Shown: positions 1 through 10,323, numbered from the stretch's first letter. The stretch is DNA of 64,000 nt from Terrabacter sp. Ter38 (GCF_024519435.1 NZ_JALJRZ010000001.1:868001-932000), one strand, 5' to 3'. Made by a program: numbers and translations. The notes: generated from the letters alone by a model not told the origin.

Positions 1-1039
<1,039 letters not shown>

Positions 1040-1096
1040 CTGGTGATCTCACTCCCGACTGAACGTGTGGACTCGCCCGGTGGGCGGGCTCCATCG

Positions 1097-1114
1097 CCCG
1101 TGATGGGTCACGGG
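1097..1114 (-). other. Small hairpin in the secA leader
   Basis: A perfect 7-bp inverted repeat, CCCGTGA/TCACGGG, with a 4-base loop lies about 60 bases upstream of the secA start. It has no T-run on either strand, so a terminator for the upstream ycaQ-like gene is possible but unproven. It could equally be a structured 5' leader. Confidence 0.3.
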
Positions 1115-1242
1115 ACCCGCCTAGGCTAGCCGCCTTCCGGACACAACGACCAACGCATCGGCGCCCGGCCCGGTTCCGGCACCGGCGCAGCCCGCGCCCC
1201 CTCCCGTCACCGACGGCGTATGCCGTGTGTCCGGGGGCGCGC

Positions 1243-2508
1243 TCAGCGGCTCGTGGCGGCGCCGGCCGGGGCGGGCGGCTCCGACGCGGTGCGCGCGTCG
1301 CCCGACGGGTCGAGGGGCAGGTCGACACGGCCGAGTCCGAGCCAGTCGGCCATCGACTCGAGGTTGGCGACCAGGGCGGGGCGGGCCTCGACGGGGGCCC
1401 CGGGCTCCCACGTGACCCGGTGGCAGCGCAGCACCCCCGCGACGCGGTCGGCCTTGAGGTCGCAGCGCGCGACGAGGGCGTCGCCGTACAGGAAGGGGAG
1501 GACGTAGTAGCCGTGCACGCGCTTCTGCGCCGGCGTGTAGATCTCGATGCGGTAGTGGAAGTCCCAGAGGGCGTGGATGCGCTCGCGCTGCCAGACGAGC
1601 GAGTCGAAGGGACTGACCAGGGCCTCGGCGTGCACGCGCCGGGGCAGCCGGGCCTCGGCGTGCAGCCAGGCGGGCTTCCAGCCCGGCACGCTGACCGGGA
1701 TGAGCTCGCCGTCGGCGACGAGGCGGGCGATGGCCGGGCGGGCGTCCTCGCGCCTGATCCGGAAGTAGTCGGCCAGGCACAGCTCGGTGCCGACGCCGTG
1801 GGCCCGAGCGGCGATCCGGACGAGCTCGAGGTAGCGGTCGGGGTCGGCCTCCGGTCCGGGACGGTCGATCCAGGTCGCCCGAAGCGGCGGCGGCGCGGTG
1901 GCTGCGAGCGCGGCGTACCGTCGCTCGAACTGGGACGTGCGCCCTGCCGAACTGATCTGTCCGGCCCAGAAGAGGTACTCGAGGGCCTGCTTGACGTCGG
2001 ACCAGTTCCAGCCCCAGTGGTCGGTGCGGCGGGGCTGGTCGTGCGCGAGGGCGACCTCGACCTCGCGCGCGGTCATCGGGCCGCGTGCCTCGACCTCGGC
2101 CCGCACGAGATCGACGTGGTCGGGGCGCTCCTCGAGGATGCGCCGCATGCCGCCCCATGCCTTCTCGGCGGCCGCGCGCATGCGGAAGTCGAGCAGCGGC
2201 CACGTCGAGGGCGGGACGAGGCTCGCCTCGTGCGCCCAGTACTCGACGAGGCGCCTCGGGGCGCGGTCGCGGGCCCGGTCGAGCAGCGCCGGGTCGTAGG
2301 GGCCCAGCCGGGAGAAGAACGGGAGGTACTGGCTGCGCGCGAGCACGTTGACGCTGTCGATCTGGACGACCCCGACGCGGTCGACGACGCGCTGGACGTG
2401 GCGCATCGTCGCCGTGAAGGGCTCGGGTCGCGGGTCGAGGAAGCCCTGGGCGGCGATGGCGGTGCGGCGCGCCTGCGCCCGCGTCATCCGGCGCGTGGCA
2501 ACGGTCAT
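1243..2508 (-). CDS. YcaQ/AlkZ-type winged-helix DNA glycosylase (HTH_42 family)
   Basis: The predicted protein has 421 residues. The ATG at 2508 was chosen because AGGAG lies 8 bases upstream, and because the longer frame would run into the regulator gene. The N-terminal region carries VVQIDSVNVLARSQYLPFFSRLG-like sequence. The Q49-I50-D51 triplet matches the Q-hydrophobic-D catalytic motif of the YcaQ subfamily; AlkZ-like members have QxQ. The EYWAHEAS block and the tandem winged-helix layout also fit. YcaQ-family enzymes unhook interstrand crosslinks and excise bulky N-alkyl purines. The substrate here is inferred. The gene lies 76 bases downstream of the orphan response regulator and may share its transcript. 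Confidence 0.85.
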   Translation of the reverse strand: MTVATRRMTRAQARRTAIAAQGFLDPRPEPFTATMRHVQRVVDRVGVVQIDSVNVLARSQYLPFFSRLGPYDPALLDRARDRAPRRLVEYWAHEASLVPPSTWPLLDFRMRAAAEKAWGGMRRILEERPDHVDLVRAEVEARGPMTAREVEVALAHDQPRRTDHWGWNWSDVKQALEYLFWAGQISSAGRTSQFERRYAALAATAPPPLRATWIDRPGPEADPDRYLELVRIAARAHGVGTELCLADYFRIRREDARPAIARLVADGELIPVSVPGWKPAWLHAEARLPRRVHAEALVSPFDSLVWQRERIHALWDFHYRIEIYTPAQKRVHGYYVLPFLYGDALVARCDLKADRVAGVLRCHRVTWEPGAPVEARPALVANLESMADWLGLGRVDLPLDPSGDARTASEPPAPAGAATSR

Positions 2509-2584
2509 GGACGGTGCTCCTGGGCGACTCGGCCCGGTCGGTCGTGGTGGTCGTGGTGCTCGTGGTGCTCGTGGTCGGCCGGCG

Positions 2585-3268
2585 TCAGTCGGGGTCGATG
2601 AGCCGCTGGCGGACGGCATACATCGCCGCCTCCATGCGCGAGTGCATCTGCAGCTTGTCGAGGATGTTGCGGATGTGGTTGCGCACGGTGTTCTCGGAGA
2701 TGAACAGCTCAGCGCCGATCTCACGGTTGAGCTTGCCCTTGGCGACGCTCCGGAGGATCTCGAGCTCGCGGTGGGTCAGCCGCGGCAGCTCCAGCCCCGG
2801 CGTGGGCGCGGGCGGCACGTCCTTCTGGCTGATCGCCTTGAACTCCTCGAGCAGCTTGGACGCCATGAGGGGCGAGAGGAGCGACTGACCCTGGAAGACG
2901 CTGCGGATGCCGGCCGCCACCTCCTCAGGAGGCACGTCCTTGAGGAGGTAGCCGTTGGCCCCGGCCCGGACGGCCTCGAAGAGGTTGGCCTCGTCGTCGG
3001 AGCTCGTCAGCATGAGGATGCGCGCCGAGGGCACCCGCTGCTTGATGACCCGGCACGCGTCGATGCCGCCGCGCTTGGGCATGCCGACGTCCATGACGAT
3101 GACGTCGGGAAGGATCTCCTCGGCCTGGTCGACCGCCTCGATCCCGTCGGCCGCCTCACCGACGACGTCGATGCCGTCCTCCGTCGACAGGACCGTCTGC
3201 AGACCCCGACGGTAGAGGGCGTGGTCGTCGACGATGAGGACACGGATGACGTCGGGGGGTGGGTTCAC
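2585..3268 (-). CDS. Orphan NarL/FixJ-family response regulator
   Basis: The predicted protein has 227 residues and a GTG start. Its receiver domain shows the acidic pair D14-D15, the phospho-acceptor D60 in VIVMDVGMP, a switch residue in MLTSSDD, and the conserved lysine in YLLKDVPPEE. The C-terminal LuxR-type helix-turn-helix shows LTHRELEILRSVAKGKLN and ENTVRNHIRNILDKL. No sensor kinase lies next to it, so its signal is unknown. The start is not secure: only a weak GGAG lies 2 bases before the GTG. A single-copy orphan regulator near hpf and secA is common in Actinobacteria. Confidence 0.88.
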   Translation of the reverse strand: MNPPPDVIRVLIVDDHALYRRGLQTVLSTEDGIDVVGEAADGIEAVDQAEEILPDVIVMDVGMPKRGGIDACRVIKQRVPSARILMLTSSDDEANLFEAVRAGANGYLLKDVPPEEVAAGIRSVFQGQSLLSPLMASKLLEEFKAISQKDVPPAPTPGLELPRLTHRELEILRSVAKGKLNREIGAELFISENTVRNHIRNILDKLQMHSRMEAAMYAVRQRLIDPD

Positions 3269-3403
3269 GGCTCCATCTTGGCCCAGACCACGGACACGCC
3301 GCCCGATCGAGGGCCCGCGTCGGCGCGGCGCGCACCGGACGCCCGTCGGGGCGCCCCCGACACGGGGACGCCCCGACGCGGTCGACGTCCGGAGAGCAGG
3401 GGA

Positions 3404-4057
3404 TCAGCCCGTGGCGGCGACGGCGGCGTCCGCGTCGGTCTCGAGGTGCAGCACCCCGTAGCTCCAGCCGCGGCGCCGGTAGACCACGCTCGGACGATCG
3501 GTGTCTGCGTCGTGGAAGAGGAAGAAGTCGTGTCCGACGAGCTCCATCTGGTTGACGGCGTCCTCGAGAGACATGGGCGCGGCCGTGTGGATCTTCTCGC
3601 GGACCTCGATGGGCGAGTTGCCGAGCGCACCGAAGCGCTCGAGGTCGTCGACCCGACCGTCACCGGCGTCGCCGGCTGCGGAGTCGTCGGAAGCCGCGCC
3701 GTTCGCCGAGGCGTCGATGCGGGCGGTCGCCTGCGCGACCGACTCGGGGATGCGTCGTCCGCGACTGACCTTGCGCTTGTCGTGCACCCGCCTCAGGCGG
3801 TCCATGAGCTTGTCCACGGCCGCGTCCAGAGCGGCGTACTTGTCGTCGAGACAAGCCTCCGCCCGGATCACGGGGCCCTTGGCGTGGCACGTGATCTCGA
3901 CCTTCTCGGACCCACGGGCGACCCGCTCGTGGGTGACGACGACGTCGATGCGGTGCACCTTGGGCGCGAGCGCGGGCACCTTGGCCAGTCGCTCGTCGAG
4001 CTGCTCACGGAATCGGTCGGGGATCTGGACGTGGCGTCCAGTGACGACGATCTCCAC
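3404..4057 (-). CDS. hpf: Long-form ribosome hibernation promoting factor
   Basis: The predicted protein has 217 residues. I placed the start at GTG 4057 because a strong AGGAGGA lies at 4061-4067; an upstream in-frame ATG at 4078 would place that site inside the gene. Residues 1-100 form the YfiA/RaiA fold (VEIVVTGRHVQIP, VTCHAKGP-like strands). An acidic, Ala/Asp-rich linker follows, and the last 60 residues are the long-HPF dimerisation domain (MSLEDAVNQMELVGHDFFLF). Long HPFs dimerise 70S ribosomes into inactive 100S particles in stationary phase or hypoxia. A 6-bp hairpin (CGCACG/CGTGCG, 4074-4092) sits just upstream of the ribosome-binding site. Confidence 0.92.
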   Translation of the reverse strand: MEIVVTGRHVQIPDRFREQLDERLAKVPALAPKVHRIDVVVTHERVARGSEKVEITCHAKGPVIRAEACLDDKYAALDAAVDKLMDRLRRVHDKRKVSRGRRIPESVAQATARIDASANGAASDDSAAGDAGDGRVDDLERFGALGNSPIEVREKIHTAAPMSLEDAVNQMELVGHDFFLFHDADTDRPSVVYRRRGWSYGVLHLETDADAAVAATG

Positions 4058-4326
4058 GGTTCCTCCTTCATCACGCACGTCTTCTTCGTGCGGGCAGTGA
4101 GAGTGTTTCCGGGCCGCTGGTCACCTAGGACGGGCCCGCGGTCGACGCGGCACCACCCCTTCCTGTCGATCTCGTCCCCGAGGTCGGCCGGCAGGCCGTT
4201 CCCCCGTGGGACGGGGTCCATGACTCGACACTACTGGGGCCGCGCGCCCACTGGAAGGCGTGCCGGACATCCCCCTGCAACATCACACGCACGGCGCCCG
4301 CCAGCGCCTCGCCCGCGGGCCACAGG

Positions 4327-5274
4327 TCATCCGCGGGTCCGCTGGGTGGCGGCCAGGGCGGCCCCCACGACAGACTCGGCACCGGCGGCCCGCAGGGCCC
4401 GAGCGGCCTCGGCGAGGGTGGCCCCGGTCGTCACCACATCATCGACGAGCAGGCATCGTCGACCCCGGATCACATTGTCCCACAAAGGGATCACCGACAA
4501 GGCCCCGGCGAGGTTACCGCGGCGCTCGACCGTCCCCAGTCCGGACTGGTCCTCCACGCGGCGCACGTGACGCAGTGCCGGGGCGACCCGGAGCGCCGGC
4601 CCGGGTCGTCCGACGAGCTGTGCGACCGCTGCCTCGCACAGACCTGTCATCGGCGTGTCGCCCCGCTCGCGGACAGCGCGTCGCGAGGAGGGAGCCGGGA
4701 CGACGAGCACGACCCCGGCGTCCCAGCCGACGCCGGCCATCGCTGCGTCGAGCGACACTGCGAGGAGGGGCACGAGGACGGCTCCGAGGTCGCGCCGGCC
4801 GGCATCCTTCCACGCGGACACGGCCGCGCGCAGCGGGTCGGCGTAGACACCCCAGGCGTGCACGGGCGGCATGCCGTCCGGGACCGGATGCGGCACGACC
4901 CAGGGTCCGCCGCCGTGCAGGCGCGCGTCGCCCTGCGCGGCAGATGTATGCGCCGAGTGACCGCCGGGGTCACGAGAGGCGGGTGCCCCGAAGGCCAGGC
5001 CCTCGAGGGCACGTGCGCACCGAGCACACCAGACGGCACCCGGTCGGAGGCACCCGCCACACTCTCGCGGCAGGACCAGGTCGACGAGGTCGCTGTCGCG
5101 CACCGTGGCCGCACCGTGCGAGAGGGCGGCCCCGATCGCTCGCCCGAGGTCACCCGCCCAGCGCCCCGCGCGTCTCTCGCGGTGCGGCGGGTCCGCCAGC
5201 CGTGACCCGCGACGCCCTCGCACGAAGCCAGCCCACCTCATGGCGGCGGGAAGGTCGAGGCCTGCGGCCGTCAC
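4327..5274 (-). CDS. comF: ComF-family phosphoribosyltransferase-like protein
   Basis: The predicted protein has up to 315 residues from GTG 5274; ATG 5241 is an alternative that removes 11 residues. Two CxxC pairs in the N-terminal third (CGGCLRPGAVWCARC) look like a zinc ribbon. The C-terminal third is a type I phosphoribosyltransferase fold with the PRPP-binding loop CLLVDDVVTTGATL. ComF proteins take part in DNA uptake in competent species, but most actinobacterial members are uncharacterised. It lies 51 bases downstream of lpqB on the same strand, as in Mycobacterium, so co-transcription with mtrA-mtrB-lpqB is likely. No other competence gene is in the window. Confidence 0.86.
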   Translation of the reverse strand: MTAAGLDLPAAMRWAGFVRGRRGSRLADPPHRERRAGRWAGDLGRAIGAALSHGAATVRDSDLVDLVLPRECGGCLRPGAVWCARCARALEGLAFGAPASRDPGGHSAHTSAAQGDARLHGGGPWVVPHPVPDGMPPVHAWGVYADPLRAAVSAWKDAGRRDLGAVLVPLLAVSLDAAMAGVGWDAGVVLVVPAPSSRRAVRERGDTPMTGLCEAAVAQLVGRPGPALRVAPALRHVRRVEDQSGLGTVERRGNLAGALSVIPLWDNVIRGRRCLLVDDVVTTGATLAEAARALRAAGAESVVGAALAATQRTRG

Positions 5275-5325
5275 TGGGGACGACGGCCGTCGGGCGGGCA
5301 GGGGTGTGGACGGCCAGAGCGGCGC

Positions 5326-7119
5326 TCAGCCGCCGGGGACGAGGACGTCGCTGCCGCGCTCGATGAGGGGCCAGTTGGAGCCGGCCCTGGCGAGCACGCG
5401 GTTGTCGCTCGTGACGATGATGATGCCGCGCGGGCCGCCGACGGTCGTGATGGTCACGGCCCCGGGGACGGCACCGAGCCGCGCCGCGCCCGTGCGCGTG
5501 CCGTCGACGCCCGCACCGATCGTCGCGAGCCACGCACGCATCGGGTCACCCTTGCGCTCCTGGCCCAGGACGGCGTAACCGACCGGGTCGAGCCACGTGA
5601 CGTCCTGGATGCGGGCCAGGGACTGGGCCTGGCGCAGCGGCTGCGCGAGCGCCTGCGGCTCGCCGTTCGTCGCGCGGACGATGCCGCTGAGACCGAGCTG
5701 CTCGTCGCCTCCCGACCGGTCGGTGGTGACGATGAGCACGCGGGTGGCGTCCGCGGCCACGGCGATGGCCTTGACCCGACGGTCCCCGAGCCACGGCGTG
5801 CTGATCGGCTTCGGGGTGGAGCCGGGGTCGCTCGAGACGGAGTCGAGCACGAAGACGCGGTCGTCGCCCTGCTCGTCGCTGCCGGCGATCCACAGGTAGC
5901 CCTCGGCGTCGTAGACCGGGCGGATGAGCGACGTCGCGAAGGAGGCCACCGTCCTCGGCTGCTCGGTCGCGCGCCAGATCGACAGGTCGCGCCCGTTGGC
6001 CGACACCGCCGCCACCTGCTTGCTGTCGACGGAGAGCGCGAGGCTGCGCCACGTGTCGGGGATGCGCGCGATGTCGCCGTCCTTGGGCTTGAGGTCGGGC
6101 CGCTTCGCGTCCTGGGTGTCGGGGACGTAGCGTGGGTCGAAGCGTCTCAGGGCATCGCCCGTGCGCAGCTGCGCCGTGTCGAGGAAGGTCTTGGGGACGA
6201 CGTCGTAGCCGAGCTCGGCCGCGGACGACACCGTGGTCACACCGCCGGGCAGCTCGAGCTGGGTGCTGTCGACGGCGAGCGACACCGAGCTCACCGACGC
6301 GATCTGACTCAGCGTCTTGGTCAGCTGGGCCCACATCGCGGCGCGACCGGCCGGGTCGGCCGAGAGCGCCTCGCTGCTGAGGTTGACCTGGGCCCTGCCG
6401 TTCGACACCGGGACGGCGTTGACGGCCAGACGGGTGCCTGCTGGGACCCCGGTGGCGACGGCACCGGCGAGGTGGCTGGGCACGGCGCTCAGCTGGGCGC
6501 GCGCCAGGGTCGTGGCCAGACGGGACCCGATCGGGAACCACCTCGAGTCGGGCACGAGGTCGCGCCCGGTGCGCGTCACGTAGTGGACGACCCGGTTGAC
6601 GTAGACACGGTTGAACTGGTCGTTGTCGAGCCACAGCCCGAAGCCGCTCCTGGGCAGCTCCACGCGCCATTCGCCGCCGACCTTCGTCAGCCCGAAGGTG
6701 ACCTTCTCCCGAGTACCCGGCGGCTGCTCGACGTAGCGTCCGTCCGGCGTCAGCCGAGCCAGGGCGTCGGCGCTCACCTCTACCCTGTCATCGGCGAGAC
6801 GGCGCACCGTGAGGTCACCGTCGTAGACGACGACGTCCTCGCTCGACCACCGCCAGAGATCGACCGACTGAGGCGTGAGGAACGCCTGCCCGGTGGCATG
6901 GGTCTCGTCGGTGTCCTCGCCGGCCCGGAGGAACCCCCGGACGACAGCCTCCTGGCTCGCCCCGTCGAACGGACCGACGGCCACGACGCGGACCGGCTCG
7001 TTGAGCACCTCGCCCAGCGCGCGGCCCTCGACGACCGGGCCGGTGTCGGGTAGGCCACCGCACGCCGCGAGGGCGGTGGAGGCGGCGAGCAGCAGCGCCG
7101 CGAGACCGCGGGCTCTCAC
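5326..7119 (-). CDS. lpqB: Lipoprotein LpqB, partner of the MtrAB two-component system
   Basis: The predicted protein has 597 residues from GTG 7119, which overlaps the mtrB stop as GTGA. It begins with a basic n-region, a hydrophobic stretch and the lipobox LAAC, with the acylated Cys at residue 20. The middle part matches the GerMN-like domain (GTRLAVNAVPVSNG to SLAVDSTQLELPGG). The C-terminal half is a beta-propeller-like repeat region (WIAGSDEQGDDRVFVLD). In mycobacteria LpqB sits outside the membrane, binds the MtrB extracellular domain and tunes MtrA activation. Gene order mtrA-mtrB-lpqB-comF is conserved, which supports the name. Confidence 0.94.
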   Translation of the reverse strand: MRARGLAALLLAASTALAACGGLPDTGPVVEGRALGEVLNEPVRVVAVGPFDGASQEAVVRGFLRAGEDTDETHATGQAFLTPQSVDLWRWSSEDVVVYDGDLTVRRLADDRVEVSADALARLTPDGRYVEQPPGTREKVTFGLTKVGGEWRVELPRSGFGLWLDNDQFNRVYVNRVVHYVTRTGRDLVPDSRWFPIGSRLATTLARAQLSAVPSHLAGAVATGVPAGTRLAVNAVPVSNGRAQVNLSSEALSADPAGRAAMWAQLTKTLSQIASVSSVSLAVDSTQLELPGGVTTVSSAAELGYDVVPKTFLDTAQLRTGDALRRFDPRYVPDTQDAKRPDLKPKDGDIARIPDTWRSLALSVDSKQVAAVSANGRDLSIWRATEQPRTVASFATSLIRPVYDAEGYLWIAGSDEQGDDRVFVLDSVSSDPGSTPKPISTPWLGDRRVKAIAVAADATRVLIVTTDRSGGDEQLGLSGIVRATNGEPQALAQPLRQAQSLARIQDVTWLDPVGYAVLGQERKGDPMRAWLATIGAGVDGTRTGAARLGAVPGAVTITTVGGPRGIIIVTSDNRVLARAGSNWPLIERGSDVLVPGG

Positions 7120-8870
7120 GGAGCGCGCTCCACGACGATGCGTCGCAGACGCAGCGTGTCGTCGTCGGCCGGGCCGCCGGCGTACGAGGACCCGTCGCCA
7201 CCCGCCGGCCCCGTCGAGTCGGCCCCTTCGGCCGCGCGGGCCCGGGCCGCCTCCGCCGCGAGCGGGCTGAGCGGCAGGGGCGAGCTCGTGATCGTCGCGT
7301 CGGCCTGACGCGGCAGGGTGAGTCGGAAGCACGACCCCTCGCCCCGTGCTCCCCATGCCTCGAGGCGGCCCGCGTGCAGCCGGGCGTCCTCGAGCGCGAT
7401 GGCCAGGCCGAGACCGGTGCCACCGGTCGTGCGGGCCCGGGCCGGGTCGGCACGCCAGAAACGGGTGAAGACGAGCGCCGCCTCGCCCGGACGGAGCCCG
7501 ACACCGTGGTCGCGCACCGTCACGGCGACGGCGGAGTCGTTGGACCCGATCGTCACCTCGACGGGCCGGCCCTCGCCGTGCTCGATGGCGTTGGACACGA
7601 GGTTGCGCAGGATGCGCTCGATCCGGCGAGAGTCCATGTCGGCGACGACGGCGCTGGCGGGTGCGTTGACGACGAGCTGGGTGCCCTTGCGGGCGGCGAG
7701 GGTACGGTGCGCGTCGACGGCCCGCTCGACGCAGGCACGCAGGTCGCTCGCCTCGACCTCCAGCACGGCCGCGCCGGCGTCGAACCGCGAGATCTCGAGC
7801 AGGTCGCTGAGCAGCGACTCGAAGCGGTCGAGCTCGCCGCGGAGCAGCTCTGCCGAGCGAGCGACCGTCGGCTCGAAGTCGTGCCTGGAGTCGTGGATGA
7901 GGTCACCGGCCATGCGGATCGTCGTGAGCGGCGTCCGCAGCTCGTGCGAGACGTCCGAGACGAAGCGTTGCTGCACCCGCGAGAGGTTCTCGAGCTGGGC
8001 GATCTGCTGCTGGATCGAGGCGGCCATCCCGTTGAAGGACGTGCCGAGTCGCGCGAGGTCGTCCTCGCCCTTGGCCTGCATGCGCTCGTTGAGGTTGCCC
8101 TCGGCGAAGCGCTCGGCGACGGAGGCGGCGCGACGCACCGGGTCGGCCACGAGGCGCGTCACGACGAAGGCGATGGCACCGATGAGCAGGATGAGGGCGG
8201 CGCCGCCGAAGAGGAAGGTCTGCCCGATGAAGCTGATGATCTCGCGCTCACGGTCCATCGGGTAGATGAAGTAGAGGCCGTAGTTGCCCGCCACCGGGAG
8301 CACGACCTTCTGGCCGACGATGACGGCGGAGATGCTGTCGCTGCCCTCCTCGATGGTCGCGACCTGGAGGTGCTGACGGTCGGGCTGGGCCGCGACCTGC
8401 TGGCGCAGCTCGTCCGGGATGAACCGGACGCCGACGCTGCCGCTCTCGACCGTCCTGACGATGAACGGTGACGTGTTGTCGTCGAACCGCGTCAGCACGA
8501 CGTAGCGCGTCTCGTTGCCCGCGTCGCGCCGGTAGGTGTTGATGAGCGTCGTCGCGAACTGGGTCAGCTTCTCCTGCGTGTCCGTCTGGTCGGTCGAGTC
8601 GAACTGTCCCTGGGCGTCGGTGGCGTCGCGCAGGCTGTCCTCCGACGCGATGCGCTGGCGGCTGTCGACGAGCCCCTGGGCGATCGAGCCGTAGAGGTAG
8701 GTGCCCACCGCGGTGAGCACGAGGATGCCGAGGAGCATCGTCACCACGACGACGCGGAAGCCGAGGGAGGCCCGCCACAGGTGGAGCAGCCGGCGCCAGG
8801 CCGTGCGCAACGCCGCACCGGCCCGCGAGGCCATCCCCGCGGGTCCGCTCCGGGCCGCGCGCTCCGTCAT
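7116..8870 (-). CDS. mtrB: Sensor histidine kinase MtrB
   Basis: The predicted protein has 584 residues. The ATG at 8870 directly follows the mtrA stop (TGACATG); an in-frame start at 8903 would overlap mtrA. Order of parts: a basic N-terminus, a first membrane helix at about 38-60, an extracellular sensing region of about 150 residues, a second helix near 220-245, and a HAMP domain. The HisKA box SDVSHELRTP follows with phospho-acceptor H309. Then come the N box (LVSNAIEHGEG) and G boxes (DHGVGL, GGTGLGLAIA) of the ATPase domain. MtrB phosphorylates MtrA and in mycobacteria and corynebacteria links cell-wall status to division. The short Ser/Gly-rich C-terminal tail is probably disordered. 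Confidence 0.95.
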   Translation of the reverse strand: MTERAARSGPAGMASRAGAALRTAWRRLLHLWRASLGFRVVVVTMLLGILVLTAVGTYLYGSIAQGLVDSRQRIASEDSLRDATDAQGQFDSTDQTDTQEKLTQFATTLINTYRRDAGNETRYVVLTRFDDNTSPFIVRTVESGSVGVRFIPDELRQQVAAQPDRQHLQVATIEEGSDSISAVIVGQKVVLPVAGNYGLYFIYPMDREREIISFIGQTFLFGGAALILLIGAIAFVVTRLVADPVRRAASVAERFAEGNLNERMQAKGEDDLARLGTSFNGMAASIQQQIAQLENLSRVQQRFVSDVSHELRTPLTTIRMAGDLIHDSRHDFEPTVARSAELLRGELDRFESLLSDLLEISRFDAGAAVLEVEASDLRACVERAVDAHRTLAARKGTQLVVNAPASAVVADMDSRRIERILRNLVSNAIEHGEGRPVEVTIGSNDSAVAVTVRDHGVGLRPGEAALVFTRFWRADPARARTTGGTGLGLAIALEDARLHAGRLEAWGARGEGSCFRLTLPRQADATITSSPLPLSPLAAEAARARAAEGADSTGPAGGDGSSYAGGPADDDTLRLRRIVVERAP

Positions 8871-8871
8871 G

Positions 8872-9549
8872 TCAGGACGGGCCGGCCTTGTAACCGACGC
8901 CACGGACGGTCACGACGATCTCCGGCCGCTCGGGGTCGTGCTCGATCTTGGAGCGCAGCCGCTGGACGTGGACGTTGACGAGGCGGGTGTCGCCCGCGTG
9001 GCGGTAGCCCCACACCTGCTCGAGGAGCACCTCGCGGGTGAAGACCTGCCAGGGCTTGCGCGCCAGCGCGACGAGCAGGTCGAACTCGAGCGGCGTCAGG
9101 GACAGCGACTCGCCGTCGCGCTTGACGGAGTGGCCGGCCACGTCGATCTCGAGGTCGCCGATCGACAGCTTCTCGGGCGCGGGCTCGTCGCCGCGGCGCA
9201 GCCGGGCGCGGACGCGGGCGATGAGCTCCTGCGGCTTGAAGGGCTTGACGACGTAGTCGTCGGCACCGGACTCGAGCCCCACGACGACGTCGACGGTGTC
9301 GGTGCGCGCGGTGAGCATGACGATGGGCACCCCGCTCTCGGCGCGGATGCGACGGCAGACCTCCATGCCGTCGAGTCCCGGGAGCATGACGTCGAGCAGC
9401 ACGAGATCGGGCCGCGACTCACGGAACGCACCGACCGCCTCGGAACCGTCGGCCACGTGGGTGACCTCGAGCCCCTCGTTGCGCAGCACGATCCCGAGCA
9501 TCTCGGCGAGTGCGAGGTCGTCGTCGACGACCAGTACCCGACCCTTCAC
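8872..9549 (-). CDS. mtrA: OmpR-family response regulator MtrA
   Basis: The predicted protein has 225 residues. GTG 9549 was chosen because AAGGAG lies 6 bases upstream and because it gives MKGRVLVVDDD, the usual MtrA N-terminus. Receiver residues D9-D11, phospho-acceptor D53, T80 and K102 are all present. The C-terminal winged helix shows SLTPLEFDLLVALARKPWQV and RLVNVHVQRLRSKIE. MtrA is an essential regulator in several Actinobacteria, controlling cell-wall hydrolases and replication genes. It is the first gene of the mtrA-mtrB-lpqB operon, so the promoter should lie in 9550-9777. Confidence 0.97.
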   Translation of the reverse strand: MKGRVLVVDDDLALAEMLGIVLRNEGLEVTHVADGSEAVGAFRESRPDLVLLDVMLPGLDGMEVCRRIRAESGVPIVMLTARTDTVDVVVGLESGADDYVVKPFKPQELIARVRARLRRGDEPAPEKLSIGDLEIDVAGHSVKRDGESLSLTPLEFDLLVALARKPWQVFTREVLLEQVWGYRHAGDTRLVNVHVQRLRSKIEHDPERPEIVVTVRGVGYKAGPS

Positions 9550-9653
9550 GACACACTCCTTCCCGGGACCGCTGACCACGCGGCCCCGTACGTCCTGACC
9601 AAATCATCACACACGCCTGACGACCTGCTGACCGATCAGAGCGTGACGGGGCC

Positions 9654-9710
9654 GTATGCCGTCCGCGCACCCTCTGCGGGCACGTGCCGTGAGCGGGCCA
9701 CGCGGCATAC
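9654..9710. repeat. Inverted pair of the GGCATACG element
   Basis: Between mtrA and the lipoprotein gene the octamer occurs twice in opposite orientations: CGTATGCC at 9653-9660 and GGCATACG at 9704-9711. The flanks GGGC and GCCC extend the symmetry. This is the clearest paired example of the dispersed motif described in the findings. No att-site features or integrase are nearby. Confidence 0.5.
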
Positions 9711-9726
9711 GGGCCCGGGACGCGGC

Positions 9727-9755
9727 GAGGGGCCCCGACGGTGTCGGAACCCCTC
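9727..9755 (-). terminator. Terminator-like hairpin downstream of the lipoprotein gene
   Basis: Arms GAGGGGCCCCGAC and GTCGGAACCCCTC flank a 3-base loop. In leftward RNA the two non-Watson-Crick positions become G-U pairs, but in rightward RNA they would be C-A mismatches. The hairpin therefore suits leftward transcription, ending 23 bases after the lipoprotein stop. There is no clear T-run, as is common in high-GC Actinobacteria. Confidence 0.6.
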
Positions 9756-9777
9756 GTGGAGCGGTGTGGTCAGGCCG

Positions 9778-10323
9778 TCAGCTCTGCGTGACGTACCACT
9801 TGCCGCCGATCTTGACGGCCTTGAAGCTCGAGACGACGTCGGCGGCGAGGGCCGGCTCGGTCGTGACGCTCTCGAAGGTGGCGTTGTTGCCGTTGACGGT
9901 GGCGCCGCTGATCTTCAGTCCCTGGAAGGCCGCGCCCAGCTCCTTGATCTGGTCGAGCATCGGCGTGATGGTCTTGCCGCAGGCCGAGGCGGCACCCGGG
10001 ATGCTCGAGATGGCCTTGCCTCCTGTGGCCATGAGCGCACACACGGTGTTGCCGTCGCCGGCGACCATGGCGCCGAGCCATGAGGTCATCGCCGCCTCCG
10101 GCGTCCCCTGGTCGACGGGGCCGGCCGTCGCGCTCGTCGTGGCCGTGTCGGTGGCGCCGGTGTCGTCGGTCGTGCCCGACGACATCGTGTCGGACGGCGT
10201 GGTCGCGCTCGAGGTCGTGCCTGCCGGAGAGGTCGGTGTCGCTTCCGGGTCGACGGACTTCGAACAGGCGGCGAGCGAGACGGAGAGGGCCAGTGCGAGT
10301 GCACCGGTCAGGAGCTTCTTCAT
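9778..10323 (-). CDS. Secreted lipoprotein, NTF2-like fold suspected
   Basis: The predicted protein has 181 residues from ATG 10323. It starts MKKLLTGALAL with a hydrophobic core and lipobox LAAC (Cys20). About 60 residues of Thr/Ser/Ala-rich linker follow (ATPTSPAGTTSSATTPSD), typical of lipoproteins spanning the wall. The C-terminal 110 residues (AAMTSWLGAMVAGDGNTVC to KIGGKWYVTQS) resemble the DUF4878/NTF2-like domains often found on actinobacterial lipoproteins. Two cysteines (VCALM, ACGKT) could form a disulfide. I do not recognise a specific function. It ends 229 bases downstream of the mtrA start, with a terminator between them, so it is a separate unit. Confidence 0.82.
   Translation of the reverse strand: MKKLLTGALALALSVSLAACSKSVDPEATPTSPAGTTSSATTPSDTMSSGTTDDTGATDTATTSATAGPVDQGTPEAAMTSWLGAMVAGDGNTVCALMATGGKAISSIPGAASACGKTITPMLDQIKELGAAFQGLKISGATVNGNNATFESVTTEPALAADVVSSFKAVKIGGKWYVTQS

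Noticed and set aside
9653-9711. Inverted CGTATGCC/GGCATACG pair as a phage attachment site or IS end
   Set aside because: No integrase, transposase, target duplication or foreign-looking DNA is nearby, and the same octamer is found all over the window.
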